NCBI GenBank assembly: GCA_032716605.1
Contig: CM064552.1
Location: 15,702,525-15,766,524 of the forward strand
From: Paralithodes platypus
Lineage: Eukaryota > Arthropoda > Malacostraca > Decapoda > Lithodidae
DNA: 64,000 nucleotides
Direction: 5' to 3'
The translations under genes and the position numbers were made by a program. Of this stretch, positions 9,069-19,812 are shown piece after piece. Position 1 is the first letter of the stretch; the number at the start of each line of letters is the position of its first letter. The notes below the pieces were generated by a model. It made no database searches and was not told where the DNA came from. It was given only the letters and a program-made list of their open reading frames with translations.

Positions 9069-12000
9069 CTGTGGAAAGGTGTAGTGCTGTGGAAAGGTGT
9101 AGTGTTGTGGAAAGGTGTAGTGTTGTGGAAAGGTGTAGTGTTGTGGAAAGGTGTAGTGTTGTGGAAAGGTGTAGTGCTGTGGAAAGGTGTAGTGCTGTGG
9201 AAAGGTGTAGGGCTGTATAAAGGTGTAGGGCTGTGGAAAGGTGTAGTGTTGTGGAAAGGTGTAGTGTTGTGGAAAGGTGTTGTGCTGTGGAAAGGTGTAG
9301 TGCTGTGGAAAAGTGTAGTGCTGTGGAAAGGTGTAGTGTTGTGGAAAGAAAGGTGTAGTGTTGTGGAAAGAAAGGTGTAGTGTTGTGGAAAGGTGTAGTG
9401 TTGTGGAAAGGTGTAGTGTTGTGGAAAGGTGTAGTGTTGTGGAAAGAAAGGTGTAGTGTTGTGGAAAGGTGTGTGTTGTGGAAAGGTGTAGTGTTGTGGA
9501 AAGGTGTAGTGTTGTGGAAAGGTGTAGTGTTGTGGAAAGGTGTAGTGTTGTGGAAAGGTGTAGTGTTGTGGAGAGAAAGGTGTAGTGTTGTGGAAAGGTG
9601 TAGTGTTGTGGAAAGGTGTAGTGCTGTGGAAAGGTGTAGTGTTGTGGAAAGGTGTAGTGTTGTGGAAAGGTGTAGTGCTGTGGAAAGGTGTGTAGTGATG
9701 TGGAAAGGTGTAGTGTTGTGGAAAGGTGTAGTGCTGTGGAAAGGTGTAGTGTTGTGGAAAGGTGTAGTGCTGTGGAAAGGTGTAGTGTTGTGGAAAGGTG
9801 TAGTGTTGTGGAAAGGTGTAGTGTTGTGGAAAGGTGTAGTGTTGTGGAGAGAAAGGTGTAGTGTTGTGGAAAGGTGTAGTGCTGTGGAAAGGTGTAGTGC
9901 TGTGGAAAGGTGTAGTGTTGTGGAAAGGTGTAGTGTTGTGGAAAGGTGTAGTGCTGTGGAAAGGTGTAGTGCTGTGGAAAGGTGTAGTGTTGTGGAAAGG
10001 TGTAGTGCTGTGGAAAGGTGTAGTGTTGTGGAAAGGTGTAGTGTTGTGGAAAGGTGTAGTGTTGTGGAAAGGTGTAGTGTTGTGGAAAGGTGTAGTGTTC
10101 TGGAAAGGTGTAGTGCTGTGAAAAGGTGTAGTGCTTTGAAAAGGTGTAGTGATGTGGAAAGGTGTAGTGTTGTGGAAAGGTGTTGTGCTGTGGAAAGGTG
10201 TTGTGTTGTGGAAAGGTGTTGTGCTGTGGAAAGGTGTAGTGCTGTGGAAAGGTGTAGTGCTGTGGAAAGGTGTAGTGCTGTGGAAAGGTGTAGTGCTGTG
10301 GAAAGGTGTAGTGTTGTGGAAAGGTGTAGTGTTGTGGAAAGGTGTAGCGCTGTGGAAAGGTGTAGTGTTGTGGAAAGGTGTAGTGTTGTGGAAAGGTGTA
10401 GTGTTGTGGAAAGGTGTAGTGTTGTGGTATGGTGTAGTGTTGTGGAAAGGTGTAGTGCTGTGGAAAGAAAGGTGTAGTGCCGTGGAAAGAAAGGTGTACT
10501 GTTGTGAAAAGGTGTAGTGCTGTGGAAAGGTATAGTGTTGTGGAAAGGTGTGGTGTTATGGAAAGGTGTAGTGCTGTGGAAAGGTGTAGTGTTGTGGAAA
10601 GGTGTATTGCTTTGGAAAGGTGTAGTGCTGTGGAAAGGTGTAGTGCTGTGGAAAGGTGTAGGGCTGTGGAAAGGTGTAGGGCTGTGGAAAGGTGTAGGGC
10701 TGTGGAAAGGTGTAGTGTTGTGGAAAGGTGTAGTGTTATGGAAAGGTGTTGTGCTGTGGAAAGGTGTAGTGCTGTGGAAAGAAAGGTGTAGTGTTGTGGA
10801 AAGAAAGGTGTAGTGTTGTGGAAAGAAAGGTGTAGTGTTGTGGAAAGAAAGGTGTAGTGTTGTGGAAAGAAAGGTGTAGTGTTGTGGAAAGGTGTAGTGT
10901 TGTGGAAAGGTGTAGTGTTGTGGAAAGGTGTAGTGTTTTGGAAAGGTGTAGTGTTGTGGAGAGAAAGGTGTAGTGTTGTGGAGAGAAAGGTGTAGTGTTG
11001 TGGAGAGAAAGGTGTAGTGTTGTGGAAAGGTGTCGTGTTGTGGAAAGGTGTCGTGTTGTGGGGGAGTGTCGTGTTGTGGAAAGGTGTCGTGTTGTGGAAA
11101 GGTGTCGTGATGTGGAAAGGTGTAGTGATGTGGAAAGGTGTAGTGTTGTGGAAAGGTGTAGTGTTGTGGAAAGGTGTAGTGTTGTGGGTGTGTTGTGGAA
11201 AGGTGGGTTGTGGGTGTTTGTTGTGTGTTGTGGAAAGTGTTGGTATGGAAAGGTGTAGTGTTGTGGAAAGTTGTAGTGTTGTGGAAAGGTGTAGTGCTGT
11301 GGAAAGGTGTAGTGTTGTGGAAAGGTGTAGTGTTGTGGAAAGGTGTAGTGCTGTGGAAAGGTGTAGTGTTGTGGAAAGGTGTAGTGTTGTGGAAAGGTGC
11401 AGTGCTGTGGAAAGGTGTAGTGTTATGGAAATGTGTAGTGCTGTGGAAAGGTGTAGTGCTGTGGAAAGGTGCAGTGCTGTGGAAAGGTGTAGTGCTGTGG
11501 AAAGGTGTAGTGTTGTGGAAAGGTGTAGTGTTGTGGAAAGGTGCAGTGCTGTGGAAAGGTGCAGTGCTGTGGAAAGATGTAGTGCTGTGGAGAGGTATTG
11601 TGCTGTGGAGAGGTGTTGTGCTGTGGAGAGGTGTTGTGCTGTGGAGAGGTGTTGTGCTGTGGAAAGGTGTTGTGCTGTGGAAAGGTGTTGTGCTGTGGAA
11701 AGGTGTTGTGCTGTGGAAAGGTGTTGTGTTGTGGAAAGGTGTTGTGTTGTGCTGTGGAAAGATGTTGTGCTGTGGAGAGGTGTTGTGCTGTGGAAAGGTG
11801 TTGTGCTGTGGAAAGGTGTTGTGCTGTGGAAAGGTGTTGTGCTGTGGAAAGGTGTTGTGCTGTGGAGAGGTGTTGTGCTGTGGAGAGTGTTGTGCTGTGG
11901 AGAGTGTTGTGCTGTGGAAAGGTGTTGTGCTGTGGAAAGGTGTTGTGCTGTGGAAAGGTGTTGTGCTGTGGAGAGGTGTTGTGTTGTGGAGAGATGTTGT

Positions 12001-12603
12001 GCTGTGGAAAGGTGTTGTGCTGTGGAAAGGTGTTGTGCTGTGGAAAGATGTTGTGCTGTGGAAAGGTGTTGTGCTGTGGAGAGGTGTTGTGCTGTGGAGA
12101 GGTGTTGTGCTGTGGAAAGGTATTGTGCTGTGGAGAGGTGTTGTGCTGTGGAAAGGTGTTGTGCTGTGAAAAGGTGTTGTGCTGTGGAAAGGTGTTGTGC
12201 TGTGGAAAGGTGTTGTGCTGTGGAAAGGTGTTGTGCTGTGGAGAGGTGTTGTGCTGTGGAGAGGTGTTGTGCTGTGGAAAGGTGTTGTGCTGTGGAGAGG
12301 TGTTGTGCTGTGGAGAGGTGTTGTGCTGTGGAGAGGTGTTGTGCTGTGGAGAGGTGTTGTGCTGTGGAGAGGTGTTGTGCTGTGGAAAGGTGTTGTGCTG
12401 TGGAAAGGTGTTGTGCTGTGGAAAGGTGTTGTGCTGTGGAAAGGTGTTGTGCTGTGGAGAGGTGTTGTGCTGTGGAGAGGTGTTGTGTTGTGGAATGGTG
12501 TGCTGTGGAAAGGTGTTGTGCTGTGGAAAGGTGTTGTGCTGTGGAAAGGTGTTGTGCTGTGGAGAGGTGTTGTGTTGTGGAAAGGTGTTGTGCTGTGGAG
12601 AGG
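9069..12603. repeat. 18-bp minisatellite, second block, about 195 copies
   Basis: Same 18-bp unit as 6750-7640. Sub-blocks are visible. Up to about 11575 units are mostly GGTGTAGTG; after that they switch to GGTGTTGTG with frequent GGAGAGG. The A-to-T change removes the in-frame TAG, so from about 11590 all three plus-strand frames become open (GKVLCC joins VERCCA and WKGVVL). The minus strand is open across almost the whole block as one frame of about 1190 codons of HLSTAL, TFPQHY and HNTTPF hexapeptides, joined where 4-bp indels shift phase. Reported as repeat, not gene. Confidence 0.95.
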
Positions 12604-12795
12604 CTAAGGATTAGGACGCGTGTTGGCAAGTGTATTCTGCCTATTATTAGACTATTTTATTCAGTTTAGGAAGAACTTGTGGGAGCTACAGAAAGTTAAT
12701 TGAAATAGTGGTACGCCTCTGATTATGAGAGACCATTCCTCAATTACACAACATCGTCAATTGATAACCAGAATAAAATATTAAATGCGTCCTCA
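12604..12795. mobile_element. Family B element adjoining the minisatellite
   Basis: After the last 18-bp unit come AAGGATTAGGACGCGT, CTATTATTAGACTATTTTATTC, AGTTTAGGAAGAACTTGTGG, AGCCAGAATAAA-like and AAATGCGTCCTC: family B landmarks in order. The array therefore ends at or inside a family B copy. Confidence 0.55.
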
Positions 12796-12889
12796 AATAC
12801 AGAAGTAAATACTTATAACACATCGCCACTAATGATAACAGAATAATAATACAAAATATAAATTTAATACAAGGCTGAAGAAAATAATA

Positions 12890-13351
12890 GTGCCAGGAGA
12901 AGTAGTGACAGGCTGCAAGGGGAAGGCAGGGCAACTTCAAACAGGTGCCACACATATAAACACACACACACAGGCAGGTACACACAGACTCAGGTACACA
13001 CACAATCCCCGCCCCCCCCCCTCCACACACACACACACACATCTAAACACAAACATACACATCTACACACAACCATGCACATCTACACTCAAGTATATGC
13101 TACACATACATTTACGCACATCCACAGGAACACATACATACTCAGGTACACACATACATATATACACACACACAGGTATACGCACACAGGTATATATATA
13201 CATTCATGGTCGGGTTAAGATGAAGAGAGTATAGTGCAAGAAGAAGAAGAAGAGGTGGTGGTGGTGCCAGGCTGCAAGGGGGAGGCAGGGCAACTTCAAA
13301 CACCTGCCACACATACACACATACTCACACACATAGCAGGCAGGTATACAC

Positions 13352-13411
<60 letters not shown>

Positions 13412-13415
13412 CTTA
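12890..13415. repeat. Duplicated CA-microsatellite unit
   Basis: Two tandem copies of one module at about 12890-13060 and 13255-13410. Each has GTGCCAGG, GCTGCAAGGGG, GGCAGGGCAACTTCAAACA, then a (CA)-rich tail. The second ends in a clean (CA)n run of about 30 repeats. The poly-Thr/His and poly-Cys/Val ORFs here are microsatellite translations. Confidence 0.75.
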
Positions 13416-13539
13416 ATTACTTTCTCGCCCCGCTCCTCACGTCACCTTAAAATGGTGAAGGTACTGCCGCCACCCTGTTAACCCTATTTGCTCTTTATGG
13501 ACTCCCCTGCTTCGTTTCATTACCCTAGATATAATAAGA

Positions 13540-13770
13540 TGTTTCACCCCTTTATTGGGCGATAATAAGACGCTTCACCCCATTCAGATGTCGATTTTTC
13601 TGATGAGCGATACCGACCCTGTAACTTACTGTAGAAGAAATCGACCTTCGGTCCGGGTATTTTTCTTTCGAAAAATGTACATACAGTATATAGCTTGAAG
13701 GGAGTCTGGTTGGGCATATTTTAGTTTCAAGGAAATCTGGGAAGGCGTATTTGTTAGCTTAGGGGACAAT
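13540..13770 (+). mobile_element. Family A variant, partial
   Basis: Carries CATTCAGATGTCGATTTTTC, GACCTTCGGTCCGGG, TTCGAAAAATGTACATAC and GGGAAGGCGTATTTGTTAGC then TTAGGGGACAA. The tail matches 52450-52640 and differs from the main family, so these two copies form a subfamily. Confidence 0.55.
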
Positions 13771-13883
13771 GTAAAATCTATCCATTCATATTAACAGTAA
13801 ACGACCGTAGAGCATAACCTTCCAAACCCGCCAGACAATTGACTTCAGTTTAGAGAAAATCTGTCCGCAAAGTAATAAACCTT

Positions 13884-14097
13884 AACCCCTTCTGTACCGG
13901 TGACGTCTATCTAATTATATTCTTGCTATATTTAGACGATTTTGTGCAGCTTAAGAATGATCTGTGGTAGCCAAAAGGGTTAAGTGAGATAGTTCGAAAC
14001 CTGTTAATTGCTGGAGACTCTTTTTAAACTGAATAAAATCGTCTTACAGTAGCCAGAAGAAAGTTAGAAGGATCGGTACCGTTACTGGTAGGTTTAA
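13884..14097. mobile_element. Family B palindromic element
   Basis: Left end AACCCCTTCTGTACCGGTGACG, right end GATCGGTACCGTTACTGGTA then GGTTTAA; internal ATTTAGACGATTTTGTGCAGC and AAACTGAATAAAATCGTC pair across the centre. The terminal TTAA is the insertion site of family A copy 14098-14418. Confidence 0.7.
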
Positions 14098-14418
14098 GGG
14101 GTGTTTTTCTTGATCCCCTTCTCCGTCATGTTTAGCCCCATTCTTTTGTTTTAGTTCTAAGACATTCGCCCCTTTAGTTTGGCTATTTTAAGACCTTTCG
14201 TGCCATTTAAGTGTCGATTTTTTCCTGGTGAGCACTAGCGAGCCTGCAATTTAGGAGGAACCGGCCTTTAGTCGGAACATTTTTCTACCGAAAATGCACA
14301 AATTAGTCTCGAAGGGGGGTCTTGGGGGCATTTTTTAAAACTTGATGGAAGGTTAGGGAGGAAACTAAAATAAATATTAAATATACAAGTAAATAAAAAA
14401 AAAAAAAAATATATCACC
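14098..14418 (+). mobile_element. Family A element with TTAA on both sides
   Basis: GGGGTGTTTTTCTTGATCCCC start, TTTCCTGGTGAGCACTAGCG, an imperfect CCGGCCTTTAGTCGG hairpin, GTTAGGGAGGAAACTA, poly(A), and an ATATATCACC end. TTAA at 14094-14097 and 14419-14422. Confidence 0.75.
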
Positions 14419-14892
14419 TTAACCGTGGTAATTATATGCAAGGTGTAATCTACAATTAACTATATTGCTTCATGTATTGCAATATGTATACCGTATGACC
14501 CGTTCAGCACAAAGGCGGATTTTTAAATGTTTTCTTATTATATTTATTTATCTCCTTTTGTTTATATTTATAGGTCTCGTAATCAAGGACTTACAACTAC
14601 CTTGAGCGACTCCTTCAGGTAGTGGTACATCGTTTCCTTGTATTTTGGCTAACTCTACTGTAGACTGCTTTAAGTACAGGAAAGACCTCTTGATAAAAAC
14701 ATAGATTATTAGTAGGTTCAGGGATATTTCGTAGCGAGGCCGGTCTATATGATCTGTGCCCCATGAATATTCTTTCCTCTCACTTAAACATTAGGCTACC
14801 ATAGCGCGGTTGGGAATATGAACATGATTACATTAATATCCAGTATTCGAGAATGGATAATAAGTCGTAAGCGTGTGCATAAACCTTTAACC

Positions 14893-15010
14893 GTCCTGGT
14901 GGTGTAATGGTTAGAGTGTTTACAAATCTGTGTGTGATAACCCAGGTTCGAATCCCGGTGGATCACATATATGTTTTCATTAATTTCATTGGAGGTGTTT
15001 GGTGTTGTGG
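14893..15010 (+). mobile_element. tRNA-derived SINE, copy 1
   Basis: The head holds an A box-like GGTGTAATGGTTAG (14901-14914) and a strong B box GGTTCGAATCC (14945-14955), the internal RNA polymerase III promoter of tRNA genes (established knowledge). The acceptor arms do not pair well, so it is not a working tRNA. It continues into CACATATATGTTTTCATTAATTTCATT. The same head plus tail is at 46904-47015 and, reversed, at 51690-51800, which makes it a SINE and not three independent tRNA pseudogenes. Confidence 0.65.
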
Positions 15011-15119
15011 TGAAATTGATAAAAATATAGATTATAATGCATGAGGAACTTAATTGCTTCTATAATTTGAAATATATGAAGTCTACTCAACTGATCCATT
15101 TAGAAGTAGAAAAATACAC

Positions 15120-15250
15120 GAATGTAGAAGGAAAGAAGAAGCAGAAGCAGAAGCAGAAGCAGAAGAAGAAGAAGAAGAAAAAGAAGAAAACATAAAAAAG
15201 AAAAAGAAGTAAAAGAATAATAATAATAAGAAGAAAGAAGAAGAAGAAAT
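15120..15250. repeat. (GAA)/(GAAGCA) purine microsatellite
   Basis: GAAGCA and GAA repeats grading into AATAATAAT and GAAGAA. Long purine strand; low-complexity ORFs on the opposite strand are artefacts. Confidence 0.9.
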
Positions 15251-15462
15251 AAGGGGTACATAAACCCAACCCACCACCCACCCCAGTAGCTTCTTCCCCT
15301 CCCTCCCAGACCATAAACGGGCCCTTTAAACAGGTCATTTGCGGCCGGGTTGCAGCCATTCACTGGTTATACGGAATAGTAGCAAGGGTCGTATAACACC
15401 CTCAATTAATGCTTAAAAGGCCCACTCACATTGTAAATAAATAAATCAATAGCTTGGGATTG

Positions 15463-15472
15463 TATATATACA

Positions 15473-15547
<75 letters not shown>

Positions 15548-15592
15548 GGTATATATATATATATGTGTGTGTGTATGTGTGTGTGTTTTTTG
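15463..15592. repeat. (TA)n, (GT)n compound microsatellite
   Basis: About 50 TA repeats broken by CCGG near 15546 and followed by a TGTGTG run. Lies at the 3' end of the minus-strand LINE that starts at about 15615. Confidence 0.95.
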
Positions 15593-15614
15593 TTTTTGTT
15601 TTTCTATGTGGATA

Positions 15615-17050
15615 AGGGACACACACGGCAAAACTGCCTGTAACGAGTGCCTCCCCCAGTTAAAAGAGTGACAGGGACAAAATCAAGGAATGTTAGAGCC
15701 GAAATGTCTGGACACACTGAGTTTGAAGCAATTTAAGTCGTAGGATATGGGGAAGATGGATTCAGGGAGAGAGTTCCAGAGCTCAGCTGTTGAATAGAAG
15801 ATGGTTTGGGAATATCGTTTCACTCTTGGATTGGAGAGTTGCACAGAGTAGGGATGGGATTGTGTTGCAAGACAGGTGCTACATACTCTACGTAGAGGAG
15901 GTGGTATACACTGAGAGAGCTCTGAGGAACATTATTGTAATGGCGGTAGAATAGCGAGAGAGATTGCAAAGAGTCAGTGAGTGGACATGAATTAATGAGA
16001 CGAAAGGCTTTCTTTTCTACTTTGTCGAGAAGTGCTGTGTGAGAGGGTGCTCTCCACACATGCGAACAATACTCAATACATGGACGCACTGTGCCCCTCT
16101 ACAGAGCAAGAAGCTGTACAGGGGTAAATAATCCTCGGAGGCGGTTGAGCACACCCAGCTTCTGGGAAGCTGTTTTAGCAAGGGTGGTAATATAGTCTTT
16201 CCAAGTGAGATCAGGAGAAAAAGAGATTCCTAGAATACTGAGAGAAGATAAAGGATTGATCTGTGTATTGTTGAAGTATAAGGGATAGTTCTATGAGAGT
16301 TCTTTACGGGTAGATAAATGGAGAAATTGGGTTTTGGAAGCATTGAAAGCAACAACATTTTCTCTGCTCCAAATGGAAATGGTTGATAGGTCAGAATTTA
16401 AGTGTTTTATGGCATCATCACGTGATTTTTTGAGTGCTTGCTTGTTGGGGGGTTCTAGAAAACTAGTTGAATAGTGTAAGGTAGTAGAGTCATCAGCATA
16501 TGAATGGATAGGACTGGAGTTACAGTTGAGAAGATCATTAATGTATATTAGAAAGAGAATTGGAGATAGGGCAGAACCCTGAGGAACACCGGAGTTGATA
16601 GGTTGAAGAAGTGAACGATGGACGTCCACAAGTCCATCCACAACCGTAGCTATGGAACAGCCAGAAAGGAAATTCGAGATGAAGGCACAGATAGAGAGAT
16701 AGAAACCGAAGGAGGGTAGTTTAGAAATTAGAGATTTGTGCCAGACTCTATCAAAGGCCTTCAATATGTCTAGCACAATAGAAAAGGTCTCACCAAAGTC
16801 CCGGAAGAAGGATGACCAAGAGTTAGTAAGATATGAAAGGAGATCCCCAGTAGAGCGACCCTTAAGGAATCCATACTAGCGATCTGAGAGTAGATTATGA
16901 GAAGAGAGATGCTTAAGAAATTTTTGAAGTAAGAATAGTTTCAAAAACTTTGGAGATGCAAGAAATGAGAGCAATTGGACGATAGTTGGAGGGTTGAGAG
17001 CGGTCACCCTTTGGGACAGGTTGAATGAGAGCAAACTTCAAGCAAGAATG
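15615..17050 (-). pseudogene. 5'-truncated jockey-like LINE, reverse transcriptase pseudogene
   Basis: Read on the minus strand this is the C-terminal two thirds of a non-LTR reverse transcriptase. Visible motifs: PVPKGDRSQPSNYRPIALIS (finger region, near 17000), LDILKAFDRVWHKSL (motif A, near 16770), NSGVPQGSALSPILFLIYIND (near 16560-16620, shown shortened), YADDST (catalytic YADD, near 16500) and a thumb-side VRPCIEYCSHVW near 16080. At least two nonsense codons break it: a TAG where Gln is expected in SDR-Q-YGFLKGRS (near 16877) and a stop before VRPCIEYC (near 16100). The endonuclease half is missing, as is typical of incomplete reverse transcription. A second 3' copy is at 22705-23097 and a third at 1706-1885. 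The clade (jockey or CR1 side) is not resolved by eye. Confidence 0.8.
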
Positions 17051-17214
17051 GAGATCGTATTAGTATTGAGTTAACAATCCTTTCTTTTTAACACAAATTG
17101 ACATACAAGTTTTCGGCGAACAAGGATTTAGCTATTATATATCCGTAGGTCCGGGACTTTGACCAGGATTTTGCCTTTAAGCTTTGCAATTCGCTGAGGT
17201 TTTATTATATGATA

Positions 17215-17311
17215 TTTTTAATTGACCACTTGCGAGTTTAGGTGATTAAGGAAGTTGGAGCTACAGACATTAAAATTATACTGAATTACCAGCTAAAATA
17301 TGGATCTAATA

Positions 17312-17352
<41 letters not shown>

Positions 17353-17465
17353 TTAACTAATAAACATCAACATCAATTATAACCAACTATTCTGTGCTAA
17401 AATATTTCAAAGCTCCTCCAGATAACAGTGTGATTTGATCACTTGCGATGTTCAGGCTATAAGGA
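17215..17465. mobile_element. Family C palindromic element
   Basis: The ends pair: AATTGACCACTTGCGAGTTT with AAGGAAGTTGGAGCTACAG on the left, and CACTTGCGATGTTCAGGCTAT with AAAGCTCCTCC on the right. Its centre is a (TA)n run at 17316-17351. A second copy at 53355-53600 has the same TGACCACTTGCGAGTTTCG ends. Confidence 0.65.
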
Positions 17466-19279
17466 GTATGAATGGGATAACTAAGATGCTACACTTTTCC
17501 CCAGATACACGAAGGATCACTTATAGTTGTGTTAGGTTACTATCCTAATTTATCAACTACTAACCTCTAACCCTGCCTTGGACATTAGTCCCAGGGAAGC
17601 ACTTTCCTTTCCAATTTTCACTTACCCAATCTAAATCACTGTTAAGCACTCTGAGCAGCAGTGATTGAGCGGGCAAGCAACCTCCAGGGGTCATCAGATC
17701 TGCTGTTGCTTTACTTCCTTTGCACTCCTCTATACTCACTCTCACACTCTCTCTCTCTCTCTCTCTCCCCACACCATCAAAGGTCTGGTAGAGATTGGAC
17801 CGCCTAGGTAAGCAGACAATTCAATTTGCTGCCCTGTTTACCTTCCATCTTCTCTCATTCCGATTAGGCTCCCCGTTTTCCGGAATAGTTTAACCCTTTT
17901 AATTTAGTTTACGTTTAATAATTTACTGGATTAATTGCTTTTTCTCGTCTGTTCTGAATGTTTTGATATTTTCATTTTATCTAATGCTTAGTAATTCATG
18001 ACAGTAATATTAGTTTCTCTCATTTTGATTATATTCCCTGTTTTCCTGAATAGCTTAATGGAAATGATGTTATCGCAGGCTTAATAACTTACTGCAGAAT
18101 TGTAACTTTCTCTATTCTCGCATATGCTCACCGTTTTTCTGATTTTGTAATCATGTTTCTTATATCACAGATAAATCAATACAATTGAATACAAATGTCA
18201 CTATTGGTAACTGGAATGCAACACTCCACTCATGACGACATAAAATGGATTCACTTATATGAGTCAAATGACTGCAAGTATTAACAAAGACATTAGTTCT
18301 CGATGGAGAAATCTGAACTTTGAACTTATGAATTACATTATTTAGCTTAATTGTTCAATTTGTAAAATAATTGTAGTAAGGTACTAACATTGATTTTATA
18401 AAAAATACTATTACCAAGTATTCATTACTGACGTCATAACTGGTGGTGCAAGATTAGAAAAATTTATTAAATCAGAAGAGGTATACATCGTGAACGTCCT
18501 CCATCTGAGTAAAACAGAATCTGCCAATGCATCTGGTCGATGTCAGTGGACAGGAAAGAACTGAATGTACAGTCACGGCCAAAAGTTGTCTCTTACCTCC
18601 ATAAATATTATTATGCTTATATCTCTATATATAAGTGAAACAAATACCTTTAACATATAATATTCAAAGTAATTATATTCAAGGTGTGTTCAATGTGGTC
18701 CAGGAATATTATATGTCTTATTATCAAATCAACAGAGTAATAGTACTTTGAAACAACGAAGGTGTGACACCACTTTTTCATGTAGTAAACTTGAAATCCC
18801 CTCGCCTTTTATTTATTATTATGTTTTCAATTACCTTGGAATGGAAATTACTGCATTATGATATAATTGTTAAGACGTAATGACTTAATTATTAACCTAG
18901 TATCACCACTCTTCATGAATTATTTTATTCACTACTATTTTTTTAAAAGAAGTTTATTTACGGCTCTACTTTCGTGTCCTTTACACGCTCAAATAATAAT
19001 AATGAATATATAACAATATAAAGCAATGCAAATATTCCACTCCCTTAAAGTAGACGGGAAAAAAAATAAAAAAATCAGCGTTCATAAATATTAATAGTTT
19101 CCTAAATATATAATTAATTTCTCCCGTCATAAGCTAAACCAATATTATGATTGTTAACAAAAACAATTACATTACCACACAGAAGAATGTCCGGCACAAT
19201 ACAGGGAAGCAAGCGAGAGTCAATTACCTGGAAAAGAGAGAAATAATGCGTGTTATTAGTCATGTTATCTTAGGGGTGT
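17466..19279. other. No recognisable gene or repeat family
   Basis: AT-rich DNA with a short (CT)n run at 17746-17766 and scattered AT-rich stretches. No convincing reading frame, splice pattern or known element was seen; the only ORF of note (minus strand near 17560-17772) has no recognisable motif. Confidence 0.5.
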
Positions 19280-19500
19280 CTTAACCCTTTCAAGATCCGA
19301 TTACGCATTTCTTTTATGTTTTATGGCTATTACTAGACGACTTTAGTCAGATTAGCAAAGGTATATGGAAGTCAGAGGGTAAATCGAGACAGTCTTTACC
19401 CTTATAATTCCCAAATATCCTTCCTAAACTGTATAAAATAGTTTAATGATAGCCAGAATAAATTGTCAAAATGCATCATAATCTTCAAAGGGTTACTCTT
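19280..19500. mobile_element. Family B palindromic element (divergent subtype)
   Basis: CTTAACCCTTTCAAGATCCG with ATTACGCATTTC at the left and AAATGCATCATAATCTTCAAAGG at the right pair. Internal GGCTATTACTAGACGAC and GTATATGGAAGTCAGAGGGT match the copy at 52768. Confidence 0.65.
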
Positions 19501-19750
19501 AATATGAACGGATGGTTATGAAGGTTAGGGTTACATTAACTTTATCTGGTGCAGGCTGGATATATCCAAAAACTGATGTATTGAAAGTGTTTACACACAC
19601 ACACACCCACAAACAGACACCTTCTAATAACCTGGGCCACACGGCGTCCCAGTTTCACCGATCGTGTTGGGTGAAGTCTAACAGGCTATAAATAGTCAAC
19701 ACATACTTCAAAAGATTATTACAACGGAGGTGGGGGGGAAATAGACTGGT

Positions 19751-19755
<5 letters not shown>

Positions 19756-19811
<56 letters not shown>
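19756..19811. repeat. (TA)n microsatellite at the 5' junction of a LINE
   Basis: About 28 TA repeats ending exactly where LINE coding similarity starts (19812). The same LINE also ends in (TA)n at 21636. Confidence 0.9.

Positions 19812-19812
<1 letters not shown>

Noticed and set aside
9054..12629. 1191-codon minus-strand ORF as a giant repetitive protein gene
   Set aside because: It is the translation of an 18-bp minisatellite that is open in several frames on both strands; phase shifts by 4-bp indels are tolerated because other frames are open too. No start context or non-repeat domain.
14893..14970. Functional tRNA gene
   Set aside because: A and B boxes are good, but the acceptor arms do not pair and the same tail follows three copies: a SINE.
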